From an uncultured Collinsella sp. (GTDB lineage Bacteria > Actinomycetota > Coriobacteriia > Coriobacteriales > Coriobacteriaceae): DNA of 30,753 nt. Below, piece after piece: positions 8,039 through 14,838 of the stretch. Both the position numbers and the translations under genes were made by a program. Location of the stretch: positions 1-30,753 of the forward strand of contig CABSAN010000023.1 in assembly GCA_902475785.1 (NCBI GenBank), given 5' to 3'. The notes beneath the pieces were generated by a model. It was given only the letters and a program-made list of their open reading frames with translations. It did not search any database and had not been told where the DNA came from. The number at the start of each line of letters is the position of its first letter. Within the stretch, counting starts at the first letter, position 1.

Positions 8039-8623
8039 ATGATTGATAGAAAGCAGTTCTTAGGTCTGATGGCGGGGGCTCCTATTTTGATGCGAGCCGG
8101 GATGGCAGAAGCCGTGGAGTTGCCGGACGCTCAGAAGCGATTGACGCTCGTAGTCGACACGGTGGTCAGAGATGAAAATGGCAATGAAAAAACGCGAACA
8201 AGAAGCAGAGAGACTATTTTCACGCCAGAGAGCAAAACTGTGTCTGCCGACGCTATGGCCGGTGATGTCATAACAATCCAGAGGGAATCAGATGAAACGT
8301 TGCCGCTGCTTGCCAAGATTGAGCTCACAGTCGCTTATTATAACGATAAAACAGAAATTGAGATTCGTTCCGGAAAGTACTCGATAGTCCAAATCGATCC
8401 GCTTGTGATGTACGCAAACGCTTGGTATGCGCTCATGCAGAAAGATAAATATGTGATGAACTACTTCACAGAAAGCGAAGCATCATATGAAACGGGGTGG
8501 GGGCCAACGCCATACGACGCGGAGAAGGATAAATGGACGTGCGGATCAGGCATGGGTGCGACGATTACGGACTTTATTAACGATTCAACATATAATTTTG
8601 CTATCGACTGTTATATTGAATAG
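8039..8623 (+). CDS. Exported hypothetical protein with Tat-like signal
   Basis: A 194-residue protein starting three bases after the previous stop, with AAGGGG before ATG 8039. The N-terminus MIDRKQFLGLMAGAPILMRA followed by GMAEA looks like a signal peptide. RKQFL is close to a Tat motif but lacks the double arginine, so Sec export is equally possible. The mature part is polar, with a short basic/Thr stretch (NEKTRTRSRETIF) and aromatic-rich C-terminus (MYANAWYALMQKDKYVMNYF, SYETGWGPTPYD). Two cysteines, in KWTCGSGMG and FAIDCYIE, could form a disulfide. No family is recognised. It is the last gene of the low-G+C three-gene cassette; any partnership with the peptidase-like protein is inference. 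Confidence 0.65.
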   Translation: MIDRKQFLGLMAGAPILMRAGMAEAVELPDAQKRLTLVVDTVVRDENGNEKTRTRSRETIFTPESKTVSADAMAGDVITIQRESDETLPLLAKIELTVAYYNDKTEIEIRSGKYSIVQIDPLVMYANAWYALMQKDKYVMNYFTESEASYETGWGPTPYDAEKDKWTCGSGMGATITDFINDSTYNFAIDCYIE

Positions 8624-8742
8624 ACATGACGGCATAAAACGAATTGGCTTATAAGCATGTCATTACTTAAGCAAAGCTGAAATCTTGGCATCTAGTGCTC
8701 GGGACTGCCCAGCTTGGGGTACAAATCAACGTGAACAATGAT

Positions 8743-8778
8743 GGCCCGCCACATGTTTGGCGGGCCTTTGGTTATTTG
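8743..8778 (+). terminator. Terminator-like hairpin just upstream of the HtrA gene
   Basis: GGCCCGCCA (8743-8751) pairs perfectly with TGGCGGGCC (8758-8766), followed by TTTGGTTATTT. It ends only about 20-30 bases before the HtrA start and overlaps its possible leader. It may end the upstream cassette, in which case the HtrA promoter must lie very close to its gene, or it may act as an attenuator. Confidence 0.6.
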
Positions 8779-8795
8779 ACGAAAGGATCGCAGCC

Positions 8796-10250
8796 ATGAG
8801 CGAGAACGATTCCCAGCGTCCCCAGGATGCGGGCAGCGCTGGCGAGACCCAGCAGCAGCCGCGTGTGCAGGTGGAGTCGACGCCTGCCGACGGCAACATT
8901 CCCTACGTGCAGGCTTACGACACGCAGACCGGCCAGCCGCTAGGCAGCCAGCAGGTTGTAAATAAGCACACGGTGGTCAAGACCAAGACCAAAAAGCTGC
9001 CGATCTTTATTACGGCACTCGCCGGCTGTGCGTGCGGCGCTCTGCTGGTCATCGCGCTCATTATGAGTGGCACGCTCAATATTGGCGGCGGAAAGAATGC
9101 CGTGACGGCGGGTGCTTCGGGTTCATCGACGCAAAAGATCACCATCGACTCCGAGGACACCACGCTGGCCGAGGCCGTTTCTGCCAAGGCCCTGCCTTCC
9201 GTCGTTTCCATCACCGCCACTTCGAGCGGTAGCCAGAATGGCTCGCTTTCGCAGTCTGCCGATGAGTCGGATAGCTCGGGCAGCGTCGGTTCGGGCGTGG
9301 TGCTCGATACCGAGGGCCACATCCTCACCAACAACCACGTGGTCGACGGCTACGACCAGTACGTGGTGACCATGGACGACGGCACCACCTACGAGGCTGA
9401 GTTCGTGGGCAACGATGCCTCGAGCGACCTCGCCGTCATCAAGCTCAAGGATGCTGACGCCTCCAAGCTCACCCCGATCGAGATCGGCGACTCCTCCAAG
9501 CTCAACGTGGGCGAGTGGGTCATGGCGATCGGCTCGCCGTTCGGCAACGAGCAGTCCGTCTCCACGGGCATCGTGTCGGCGCTCTATCGCTCCACGGCCA
9601 TGAGCTCTACCAGCGGCAACACCATCTACGCCAACATGATCCAGACCGATGCTGCCATCAACCCGGGCAACTCCGGCGGCGCGCTCGTCAACGACAACGG
9701 CGAGCTCGTGGGTATCAACTCGCTCATCGAGAGCTATTCGGGCTCCAGCTCGGGCGTGGGCTTTGCCATTCCGGTCAACTATGCCAAGAACATTGCCGAC
9801 CAGATCATCGATGGCAAGACGCCGGTTCATCCGTACCTGGGCGCCACGCTTTCGAGCGTCAATGCGCTCAATGCCCGTACCAACAAGCTCAGCACCGATA
9901 GCGGCGCCTACGTGGCAAGCGTCGTCGAGGACGGTCCCGCTGCCAAGGCCGGCATCCAAGAGGGCGATGTCATTACCAAGCTGGGCGACGATGAGATTAC
10001 GAGCGCCGATGGCCTGATCATCGCTCTGCGCAGCCACGAGGTGGGCGAGAAGGTCGAGATCACGCTCATGCGCGGCAAGGAAGAGAAGAAGGTCACGGTT
10101 GAGCTGGGCTCTGACGAGGAGCTGCAGAGCCAGCAGCAGGACGACAGCGCGACCGACACCGGCAACGGCGGCATTACTGACGAGCAGTTGCGCCAGTATC
10201 TGGAGGAGCTGCTGGGCCAGCAGGGCCAGGGCTACGGCCAGGGCTACTAA
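8796..10250 (+). CDS. HtrA/DegP-type membrane-anchored serine protease (S1C) with PDZ domain
   Basis: A 484-residue envelope quality-control protease. It has a polar cytoplasmic N-terminus (1-66), one transmembrane segment (about 69-92, PIFITALAGCACGALLVIAL), then an external trypsin-like domain with the complete triad: His181 in TNNHVVDGY, Asp211 in SSDLAVIKL and Ser293 in NPGNSGGAL. A PDZ domain follows at about 350-445 (YLGATLSSV, AAKAGIQEGDVITKLGDDEI, LRSHEVGEKVEITLMRG). The C-terminus ends in a Gln/Gly tail (LLGQQGQGYGQGY). This matches HtrA-like proteases of Gram-positive bacteria, which degrade or refold damaged exported proteins. ATG 8796 is chosen because GAAAGGA lies about 10 bases upstream and the earlier in-frame start falls inside a hairpin. 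The gene is followed by a very strong terminator. Confidence 0.93.
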   Translation: MSENDSQRPQDAGSAGETQQQPRVQVESTPADGNIPYVQAYDTQTGQPLGSQQVVNKHTVVKTKTKKLPIFITALAGCACGALLVIALIMSGTLNIGGGKNAVTAGASGSSTQKITIDSEDTTLAEAVSAKALPSVVSITATSSGSQNGSLSQSADESDSSGSVGSGVVLDTEGHILTNNHVVDGYDQYVVTMDDGTTYEAEFVGNDASSDLAVIKLKDADASKLTPIEIGDSSKLNVGEWVMAIGSPFGNEQSVSTGIVSALYRSTAMSSTSGNTIYANMIQTDAAINPGNSGGALVNDNGELVGINSLIESYSGSSSGVGFAIPVNYAKNIADQIIDGKTPVHPYLGATLSSVNALNARTNKLSTDSGAYVASVVEDGPAAKAGIQEGDVITKLGDDEITSADGLIIALRSHEVGEKVEITLMRGKEEKKVTVELGSDEELQSQQQDDSATDTGNGGITDEQLRQYLEELLGQQGQGYGQGY

Positions 10251-10271
10251 CGAGCCGCACATACCGATGCC

Positions 10272-10313
10272 AGAGGGGGCTGTCCCGTCAATGCGGGACA
10301 GCCCCCTCTTTTC
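10272..10313 (+). terminator. Strong Rho-independent terminator after the HtrA gene
   Basis: A perfect 16-bp stem (AGAGGGGGCTGTCCCG with its complement) and a six-base loop, followed by TTTT. It lies 22 bases after the HtrA stop and about 40 bases from the end of the converging XRE regulator gene. Confidence 0.93.
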
Positions 10314-10354
10314 TCATCGATCCGTTGGGGATGGAGGAAAACGGATCATTTTGG

Positions 10355-10606
10355 TTAGTCTTCGTCGCTGGGAAGGCTTCCAAATGCCTCGATGTACTCT
10401 TCGTCTGACATCCAGTCAATGATGTCGCCAGGTTTGCAGTGAAGTGCCTCGCACATCGCGGTCAACGTCGAAAAGCGAATGCCCTTGAGCCGCCCCGTTT
10501 TAATGCGCGAAACGTTAACGGGCGAGATGCCGATAATGTCGGCAAGTTCTTGAGAGGACATTTTGCGATCCGCCATGACGCGATCGAGTCTCATGACGAT
10601 TGGCAT
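10355..10606 (-). CDS. Small XRE/Cro-type helix-turn-helix regulator
   Basis: An 83-residue leftward protein that is almost entirely an XRE helix-turn-helix: MRLDRVMADRKMSSQELADI then IGISPVNVSRIKTGRLKGIR and LTAMCEALHCKPGDIIDW. The ending CKPGDIIDWMSDEE is typical of the YozG-type small regulators that accompany DUF2975 membrane proteins. It starts 13 bases after the DUF2975 gene stop, so the two form one operon, and it has AAGGAGGG upstream of its ATG. In this family the pair probably acts as a membrane-linked regulatory module; its target is unknown. Confidence 0.88.
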   Translation of the reverse strand: MPIVMRLDRVMADRKMSSQELADIIGISPVNVSRIKTGRLKGIRFSTLTAMCEALHCKPGDIIDWMSDEEYIEAFGSLPSDED

Positions 10607-10618
10607 GCTGCCCTCCTT

Positions 10619-11140
10619 CTAAATAATGGCGTCAACGTCCGACTGCAAGAGTCGCCCGTACTCAAAGATAGCCGAAAGGGATAGCGCAAACAAAGCGAGA
10701 ACCAGTGTCCAAGCGTTAAAACCAAAGATACCAATTGCAGTAATACTGACGTCGTTGGGGAGCTGGACGGCACACAGGTTATCGAAGGTAATCGAGACAA
10801 TTGAAGAAATGAGCAGCAGAAGCCCAACAACCAGAAAACGCCGGCATTGTTTTCGCGTGAATATCGACTGAGTACTGACGACGTCAAAGCAGAAGTTCAA
10901 GTAGACAATCAGGCATGCGATTGAGAGCGCCAGGGCCAGAACATCGCGGATGGCAAGTGCGGTAAGGACGGCGCTCGGAATGGACTCACCATTAATATAG
11001 AAGGGAGTGGGTGCAAAGAGCACCTCCCGCGCCTCGTTGGCAACGCTGAACGCTGAGAAGGCCGCCATGATTGCTGCGACAGACAAAGTGGCGAGCAACA
11101 TCACATTGCTAAAACAGCATCGTTTATCTGAGCTTTCCAT
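10619..11140 (-). CDS. DUF2975-like four-helix membrane protein
   Basis: A 173-residue integral membrane protein with four hydrophobic segments: LLATLSVAAIMAAFSAFSV, LTALAIRDVLALALSIACLI, FLVVGLLLLISSIVSI and WTLVLALFALSLSAIFEYG. The C-terminal end IFEYGRLLQSDVDAII closely matches the DUF2975 family, whose genes are regularly followed by a small XRE regulator as here. The real start is ATG 11140, preceded by TTGGGG; the TTG at 11152 in the same frame is part of the ribosome site. A terminator for the gene before it lies directly upstream, so transcription probably begins within or very near that hairpin, or arises by read-through. The function of the family is not established. Confidence 0.82.
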   Translation of the reverse strand: MESSDKRCCFSNVMLLATLSVAAIMAAFSAFSVANEAREVLFAPTPFYINGESIPSAVLTALAIRDVLALALSIACLIVYLNFCFDVVSTQSIFTRKQCRRFLVVGLLLLISSIVSITFDNLCAVQLPNDVSITAIGIFGFNAWTLVLALFALSLSAIFEYGRLLQSDVDAII

Positions 11141-11150
11141 AATTAACCCC

Positions 11151-11182
11151 AAAAAGGCTGCGGCAATGCCGCAGCCAAAAAA
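11151..11182 (-). terminator. Terminator between the secreted small protein and the DUF2975 gene
   Basis: GGCTGCGGC and GCCGCAGCC form a perfect 9-bp stem with a 3-base loop. It is flanked by a run of A on both sides on the plus strand, so it has T-runs in either direction. It begins within ten bases of the stop of the leftward gene 11185-11556 and ends just before the DUF2975 gene ribosome site. Confidence 0.8.
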
Positions 11183-11184
11183 TC

Positions 11185-11556
11185 CTAAGCATAGATAGTT
11201 CTTGCTTCAGAATGCCAACTGCCGTTGTAATAGTAAGTAACAGTTACGACGACGCTTCCGTTGCTGAGTCCGTATCTATAAGTCCAGCTGATGTTGCTTA
11301 CTCGAGAATTGGAGGTCCAGTTCTTTATGGATTTGATGCCTGTTATCGTTCCATAGGTATCGTTAACAGTGTAAGTAACATGGAGCCTGACGCCGTTCGA
11401 ATAGGCGAGGGTGGTTTCGGCGGTGTAGATTGAACGACTTTCGGCAACTGGTGAAATGATAGAGGAATGGGTTTCTGCTGCGAAGGCGGGCTGCGCGGTC
11501 ATGCACGATAACCCAACAAGGCAGACGGCGAGTAAATAAGCAACCTTTTTCATCAT
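11185..11556 (-). CDS. Small secreted protein of unknown function
   Basis: A 123-residue leftward protein with a clear Sec signal peptide: MMKKVAYLLAVCLVGLSCMT, with cleavage likely after QPAFA-AE. The mature part of about 95 residues is rich in Thr, Ser, Tyr and Asn and alternates polar and hydrophobic residues (YTAETTLAYSNGVRLHVTYT, VVVTVTYYYNGSWHSEART), as in a secreted beta-sandwich. It has a single tryptophan-rich stretch (IKNWTSNSRVSNISWTYRYG). No family is recognised. Start is ATG 11556 or the next codon, 11553; the ribosome site is weak. It sits between a membrane-anchored small protein and the DUF2975/XRE pair, in an A+T-richer block. Confidence 0.68.
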   Translation of the reverse strand: MMKKVAYLLAVCLVGLSCMTAQPAFAAETHSSIISPVAESRSIYTAETTLAYSNGVRLHVTYTVNDTYGTITGIKSIKNWTSNSRVSNISWTYRYGLSNGSVVVTVTYYYNGSWHSEARTIYA

Positions 11557-11607
11557 TGGCTTCTAACTGTCTGGTGATTATTTTTTAAACTCCTTTCTGA
11601 CATCGAG

Positions 11608-12009
11608 CTATTCCTTTTGCGTAATCATGATGGCTGTTGGCGTTATGAGGGCGGGCAGCTTTGTGGGATCGGGATCGCTGCTGGTGTTGACGGTGCAGGT
11701 TACGTCAACGTAGACACCTTCTTTGATGGCTCCGACTTCTGCCTTCTTACCATCCTGATCCTTAATGGGGATGGTTGAATCGATTTTGAAGTTGAGGTGC
11801 AGCGGTGCGGATTGGAATTGCTCGCTTGCGATAACGAAGCGGCCTTCGCTTGCCCCGCTGGCGGAAGGGTGATACACAGCAACGACTTCGCCCCGCAAGG
11901 AAAGGTCTTTCGAAAAGGGAATGTCCTTCCAGAAAAAGCCGAGCAAAGCGGCTGCTATAAGGACAAGGGGGACGAGGATGGTTAGGAAACGTTTGGACTG
12001 ATTCTTCAT
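11608..12009 (-). CDS. Small membrane-anchored protein with OB-like beta domain
   Basis: A 133-residue leftward protein. Residues about 8-24 (FLTILVPLVLIAAALLGFFW) form one membrane anchor. The external domain runs from LRGEVVAVYHPSA to ALITPTAIMITQ, with EGRFVIASEQ and EVGAIKEGVYVDVTCT between; this order of strands resembles small OB-fold exported proteins of the DUF3221/YobA type, but I would not assign it firmly. ATG 12009 is chosen because GAGGTG lies upstream at normal spacing; a GTG at 12018 is part of that ribosome site. A promoter is visible about 20 bases upstream. The gene ends about 50 bases before the secreted-protein gene and may share its transcript. Confidence 0.7.
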   Translation of the reverse strand: MKNQSKRFLTILVPLVLIAAALLGFFWKDIPFSKDLSLRGEVVAVYHPSASGASEGRFVIASEQFQSAPLHLNFKIDSTIPIKDQDGKKAEVGAIKEGVYVDVTCTVNTSSDPDPTKLPALITPTAIMITQKE

Positions 12010-12027
12010 TTCAATCACCTCACGTTG

Positions 12028-12059
12028 ATAATACCAAAATATATTGCAAACACAATATA
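12028..12059 (-). promoter_or_regulatory. Promoter with overlapping inverted repeat
   Basis: On the minus strand TTGTGT (12050-12055) and TATTAT (12028-12033) are spaced by 16 bases, about 20 bases before the ATG at 12009. A perfect dyad TATATTG-6-CAATATA (12040-12059) covers the -35 region. It is a likely operator for the leftward gene group; the XRE protein at 10355 is a candidate ligand, by inference. Confidence 0.45.
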
Positions 12060-12125
12060 AAATATTAACTGCGATAAATTGAGTTAAAAAAGGAGCATAT
12101 GAAGTTGCTCGATTCTGGGTGAGCC

Positions 12126-12330
12126 TGGACAGTTAGTTCAGATACGTATAAATCCGAGGCGGTTCAGCATGCGTTTTGAGCTGTTTTGGGATGGGGAAGG
12201 GGTTCGGATGGGAGTCTAGAAAGGGGAACGAGTCGGTCGTGCAGCCCCCGGGGCGGCCAAATTGGCTGGAATGATGACGTCTGAACACGACCAGGCTCGC
12301 AGAATTATACGTATCTGAACTAGCTGTCCA
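12126..12330. repeat. 205-bp unit with 26-bp terminal inverted repeats (MITE-like)
   Basis: The left arm 12126-12151 begins TGGACAGTTAGTTCAGATAC. The right arm 12305-12330 is its reverse complement with one mismatch in 26 and ends CTGTCCA. Inside are smaller dyads: GGTTCAG against CTGAAC, GGTCGTG against CACGACC, and the self-complementary GCCAAATTGGC. No open frame looks coding. It fills most of the 429-base gap 12010-12438 between the leftward membrane-protein gene and ligA. The design fits a non-autonomous mobile element or a long structured RNA; no target-site duplication is obvious. Confidence 0.7.
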
Positions 12331-12438
12331 CCCCGGTCTGGCGGCTGCCGATTCGGTGCGGTTTGAGACCGCTATTCGACCCCGTTGCGACCGGTGGTAC
12401 TCTTGTATCCGTTTGAAATCGAGCGAAGGAGTGCCGCT

Positions 12439-14667
12439 ATGGAGCAATCGAGCCTGTTTGGTGACGGCGTGGACATCGATACCGAAACGCCCGCGAGCGC
12501 GGATGCCGCCGCACCGACCGACGCCCATGCCCGGGCGGCAGCGCGCGCGGCCGAGCTGCGCCACGAGCTCGATTACCACGCCTATCGCTACTACATGCTC
12601 GATGCGCCCGAGATCACGGACGCCGCCTTTGACAAAATGCTCGTTGAACTGCAGGAAATCGAGGCCACCTACCCAGACCTGGTGACGTCCGACAGCTATA
12701 CCCAGCGCGTGGGCGGTTATGTGAGCGAGCAGTTTACGCCGGTCACGCACATGGCGCGCATGTATTCCATGGACGATGCCATGGATCTGGATGAGCTCGA
12801 CGCATGGCTCCAGCGCACTGAAGATGCCCTCGGTGCCGGCAGCGTTACCTATACCTGCGAGCTTAAGATCGACGGCCTGGGCGTGGCGCTTACCTACCAA
12901 AACGGCACCTTTGTGCGCGCGGCCACGCGCGGCGACGGCACCACGGGCGAGGACGTGTCGCTCAACGTGCGAACCATCAAGGACGTGCCCATGCACCTGT
13001 CCGAGCCGGCGCTCGCTCACATGGGCGCCGACCGCGGGCGCACCATCGAGGTGCGCGGCGAGGTCTATATGCCAAAGGGCAGCTTTGTGCGCCTGAACGA
13101 CGAGGCCGATGCCGAGGGTCGCGACCCCTTCGCCAACCCGCGCAACGCCGCCGCAGGATCCTTACGCCAAAAGGATCCAAAGGTCACGGCGCGCCGCGAC
13201 CTTGCCACCTTTATCTATGCTATCGCCGATACCGACCCGCTGCACGTCCACAGCCAGCGCGAGTTTCTGGATTGGCTGCGCAGTGCCGGCTTTAGCGTCA
13301 ACCCCAACGTGGCTCGTTGCGCCACGCCGGCCGAGGTCCACGAGTTCTGTGCCCAGGCGCTCGAGCACCGCGGTGACCTGGATTACGACATCGACGGCGT
13401 GGTCGTAAAGGTCGACAGCTTCCAGCAGCAGCTCGACCTGGGCTTTACCGCCCGCGCGCCGCGCTGGGCCATTGCCTTTAAGTTCCCGCCCGAGGAAAAG
13501 CAGACCGTCCTGCGCGAGATTCGCATTCAGGTGGGCCGCACCGGTGTGCTCACGCCGGTCGCCGAGTTCGACCCGGTGACGGTTGCCGGCTCCACCATCG
13601 CGCGCGCCACGCTGCACAACATCGACGAGATTCGCCGCAAAAACGTGCGTGAGGGCGACACTATCATCGTGCACAAGGCGGGCGACGTTATCCCCGAGGT
13701 CGTGGGTCCGGTGCTCGACAAGCGCCCGGCCGATTCGGTCGACTGGCACATGCCCGAGGTCTGCCCCGTGTGCGGTAGCCCCGTGGTCCACGAGGACGGC
13801 GAGGTGGCCTACCGCTGCGTGTCCATCGACTGCCCGGCGCAGCTCAAGGAGCGCCTGCTCCACTGGGTGAGCCGCGGCTGCATGGACGTCGACGGCCTGG
13901 GCGACGAGATCGTCGACAAGATGATCGCCGCCGGGCTGATCCACGATGTCGCGGACTTCTACCAGCTCACGGTCGACGACATCGCCGGCCTGGACACGGG
14001 GCGTACCTATGCCAGCTCCAACAGCAAAAAGGGCGTCAAGAAGGGCGACCCCATTCCGGTAGGCCTCAAGACGGCCGAGAAAATCATCGCCGAGCTCAAC
14101 AAGTCCAAGAGCCAGCCGCTCGGTCGCGTGCTGTTTGCCCTGGGTATCCGCCATGTGGGCAAGAGCGTGGGCGAGGTCATCGCCGAGCGATTCCTGTCGA
14201 TTGACAAGCTCATCTTGGCGAGCGAAGAGGATATTGCCGAGTGCGAGGGCATCGGCCCCAAGATTGCGGCGAGCGTTAAGCAGTTCCTGGCCGTGCCCGA
14301 GAACCTTGCCGTGCTGGAACGCCTGCGCCAGGCGGGTCTGTCGCTCGAGGTCGACTTGGGCGCCGCGCACGCGCAAGCCGCAGCCGACGCTGGCGTGGCA
14401 GGCGAGCTCGCCGACGCACAGCCGCTCGCGGGTCTGACTTTCGTGCTTACTGGCACGCTTGTCAATCGCACGCGCGACGAGGCGGGTGCGGCGCTCAAGG
14501 TGCTCGGTGCCAAGGTTTCGGGCAGCGTGTCAAAGAAGACGAGCTATCTGGTCGCCGGCCCCAAAGCGGGCTCCAAGCTCACCAAGGCCGAGCAGCTGGG
14601 CGTACCCGTGCTGGATGAGGACGCGCTCGAGCAGATCCTGGCGACTGGTCAGGTGCCCCAGGCTTAA
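12439..14667 (+). CDS. ligA: NAD-dependent DNA ligase LigA
   Basis: A 742-residue essential replication and repair enzyme that seals nicks using NAD+. All LigA parts are present: the Ia domain with DYHAYRYYMLDAPEITDAAF, the adenylation motif ELKIDG with catalytic Lys143, EVRGEVYMPKGSF, the OB-fold region (AFKFPPEEKQT, VGRTGVLTPVAEF), a four-Cys zinc finger (CPVCGSPVV, RCVSIDCPAQ), helix-hairpin-helix repeats (ALGIRHVGKSVGE, CEGIGPKIAASV) and a C-terminal BRCT domain (LTGTLVNRTRDEA, VSKKTSYLVAG). It is somewhat longer than the usual ~670 residues because of a ~30-residue N-terminal extension and a short lysine-rich insert near ASSNSKKGVKKGD. ATG 12439 has GAAGGAG upstream. It stands alone, converging on the MATE gene with a shared terminator. 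Confidence 0.97.
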   Translation: MEQSSLFGDGVDIDTETPASADAAAPTDAHARAAARAAELRHELDYHAYRYYMLDAPEITDAAFDKMLVELQEIEATYPDLVTSDSYTQRVGGYVSEQFTPVTHMARMYSMDDAMDLDELDAWLQRTEDALGAGSVTYTCELKIDGLGVALTYQNGTFVRAATRGDGTTGEDVSLNVRTIKDVPMHLSEPALAHMGADRGRTIEVRGEVYMPKGSFVRLNDEADAEGRDPFANPRNAAAGSLRQKDPKVTARRDLATFIYAIADTDPLHVHSQREFLDWLRSAGFSVNPNVARCATPAEVHEFCAQALEHRGDLDYDIDGVVVKVDSFQQQLDLGFTARAPRWAIAFKFPPEEKQTVLREIRIQVGRTGVLTPVAEFDPVTVAGSTIARATLHNIDEIRRKNVREGDTIIVHKAGDVIPEVVGPVLDKRPADSVDWHMPEVCPVCGSPVVHEDGEVAYRCVSIDCPAQLKERLLHWVSRGCMDVDGLGDEIVDKMIAAGLIHDVADFYQLTVDDIAGLDTGRTYASSNSKKGVKKGDPIPVGLKTAEKIIAELNKSKSQPLGRVLFALGIRHVGKSVGEVIAERFLSIDKLILASEEDIAECEGIGPKIAASVKQFLAVPENLAVLERLRQAGLSLEVDLGAAHAQAAADAGVAGELADAQPLAGLTFVLTGTLVNRTRDEAGAALKVLGAKVSGSVSKKTSYLVAGPKAGSKLTKAEQLGVPVLDEDALEQILATGQVPQA

Positions 14668-14686
14668 GGCATCAATAGTCAAATTG

Positions 14687-14730
14687 AAGAACCGCCCGGA
14701 AGCACGATGCTTTCCGGGCGGTTCTTACTT
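14687..14730. terminator. Terminator between ligA and the MATE gene
   Basis: AAGAACCGCCCGGAA pairs perfectly with TTCCGGGCGGTTCTT, with an extra GCA/TGC pair around the loop, followed by ACTTT on the plus strand. It lies 20 bases after the ligA stop and probably works for both convergent transcripts. Confidence 0.88.
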
Positions 14731-14838
14731 TGCCGGGGTAACCGGCACCGTGATCTGCGTCACATAGGTCGCGGGATCGTCGCTGATGATGTCGTCGATG
14801 AGGGCGATTTCGCGTTGCCCCGCTACGCCATCAGTTTG
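14725..14838 (-). pseudogene. Possible remnant of the 3' end of a lost gene
   Basis: On the minus strand, in a frame different from the MATE gene, 37 codons remain open and end in TAA inside the terminator stem. They read QTDGVAGQREIALIDDIISD followed by DPATYVTQITVPVTPAK. The peptide is well balanced, and its stop sits against the terminator, as a genuine gene end would. There is no start codon or upstream coding in this frame. It may be the tail of a deleted gene now abutting the MATE gene, or chance in G+C-rich DNA. Confidence 0.3.

Noticed and set aside
12133..13020. Minus-strand frame of 295 codons across the 205-bp unit and the start of ligA
   Set aside because: It runs through an inverted-repeat element and antisense to ligA, and the product has no domain or ribosome site support.
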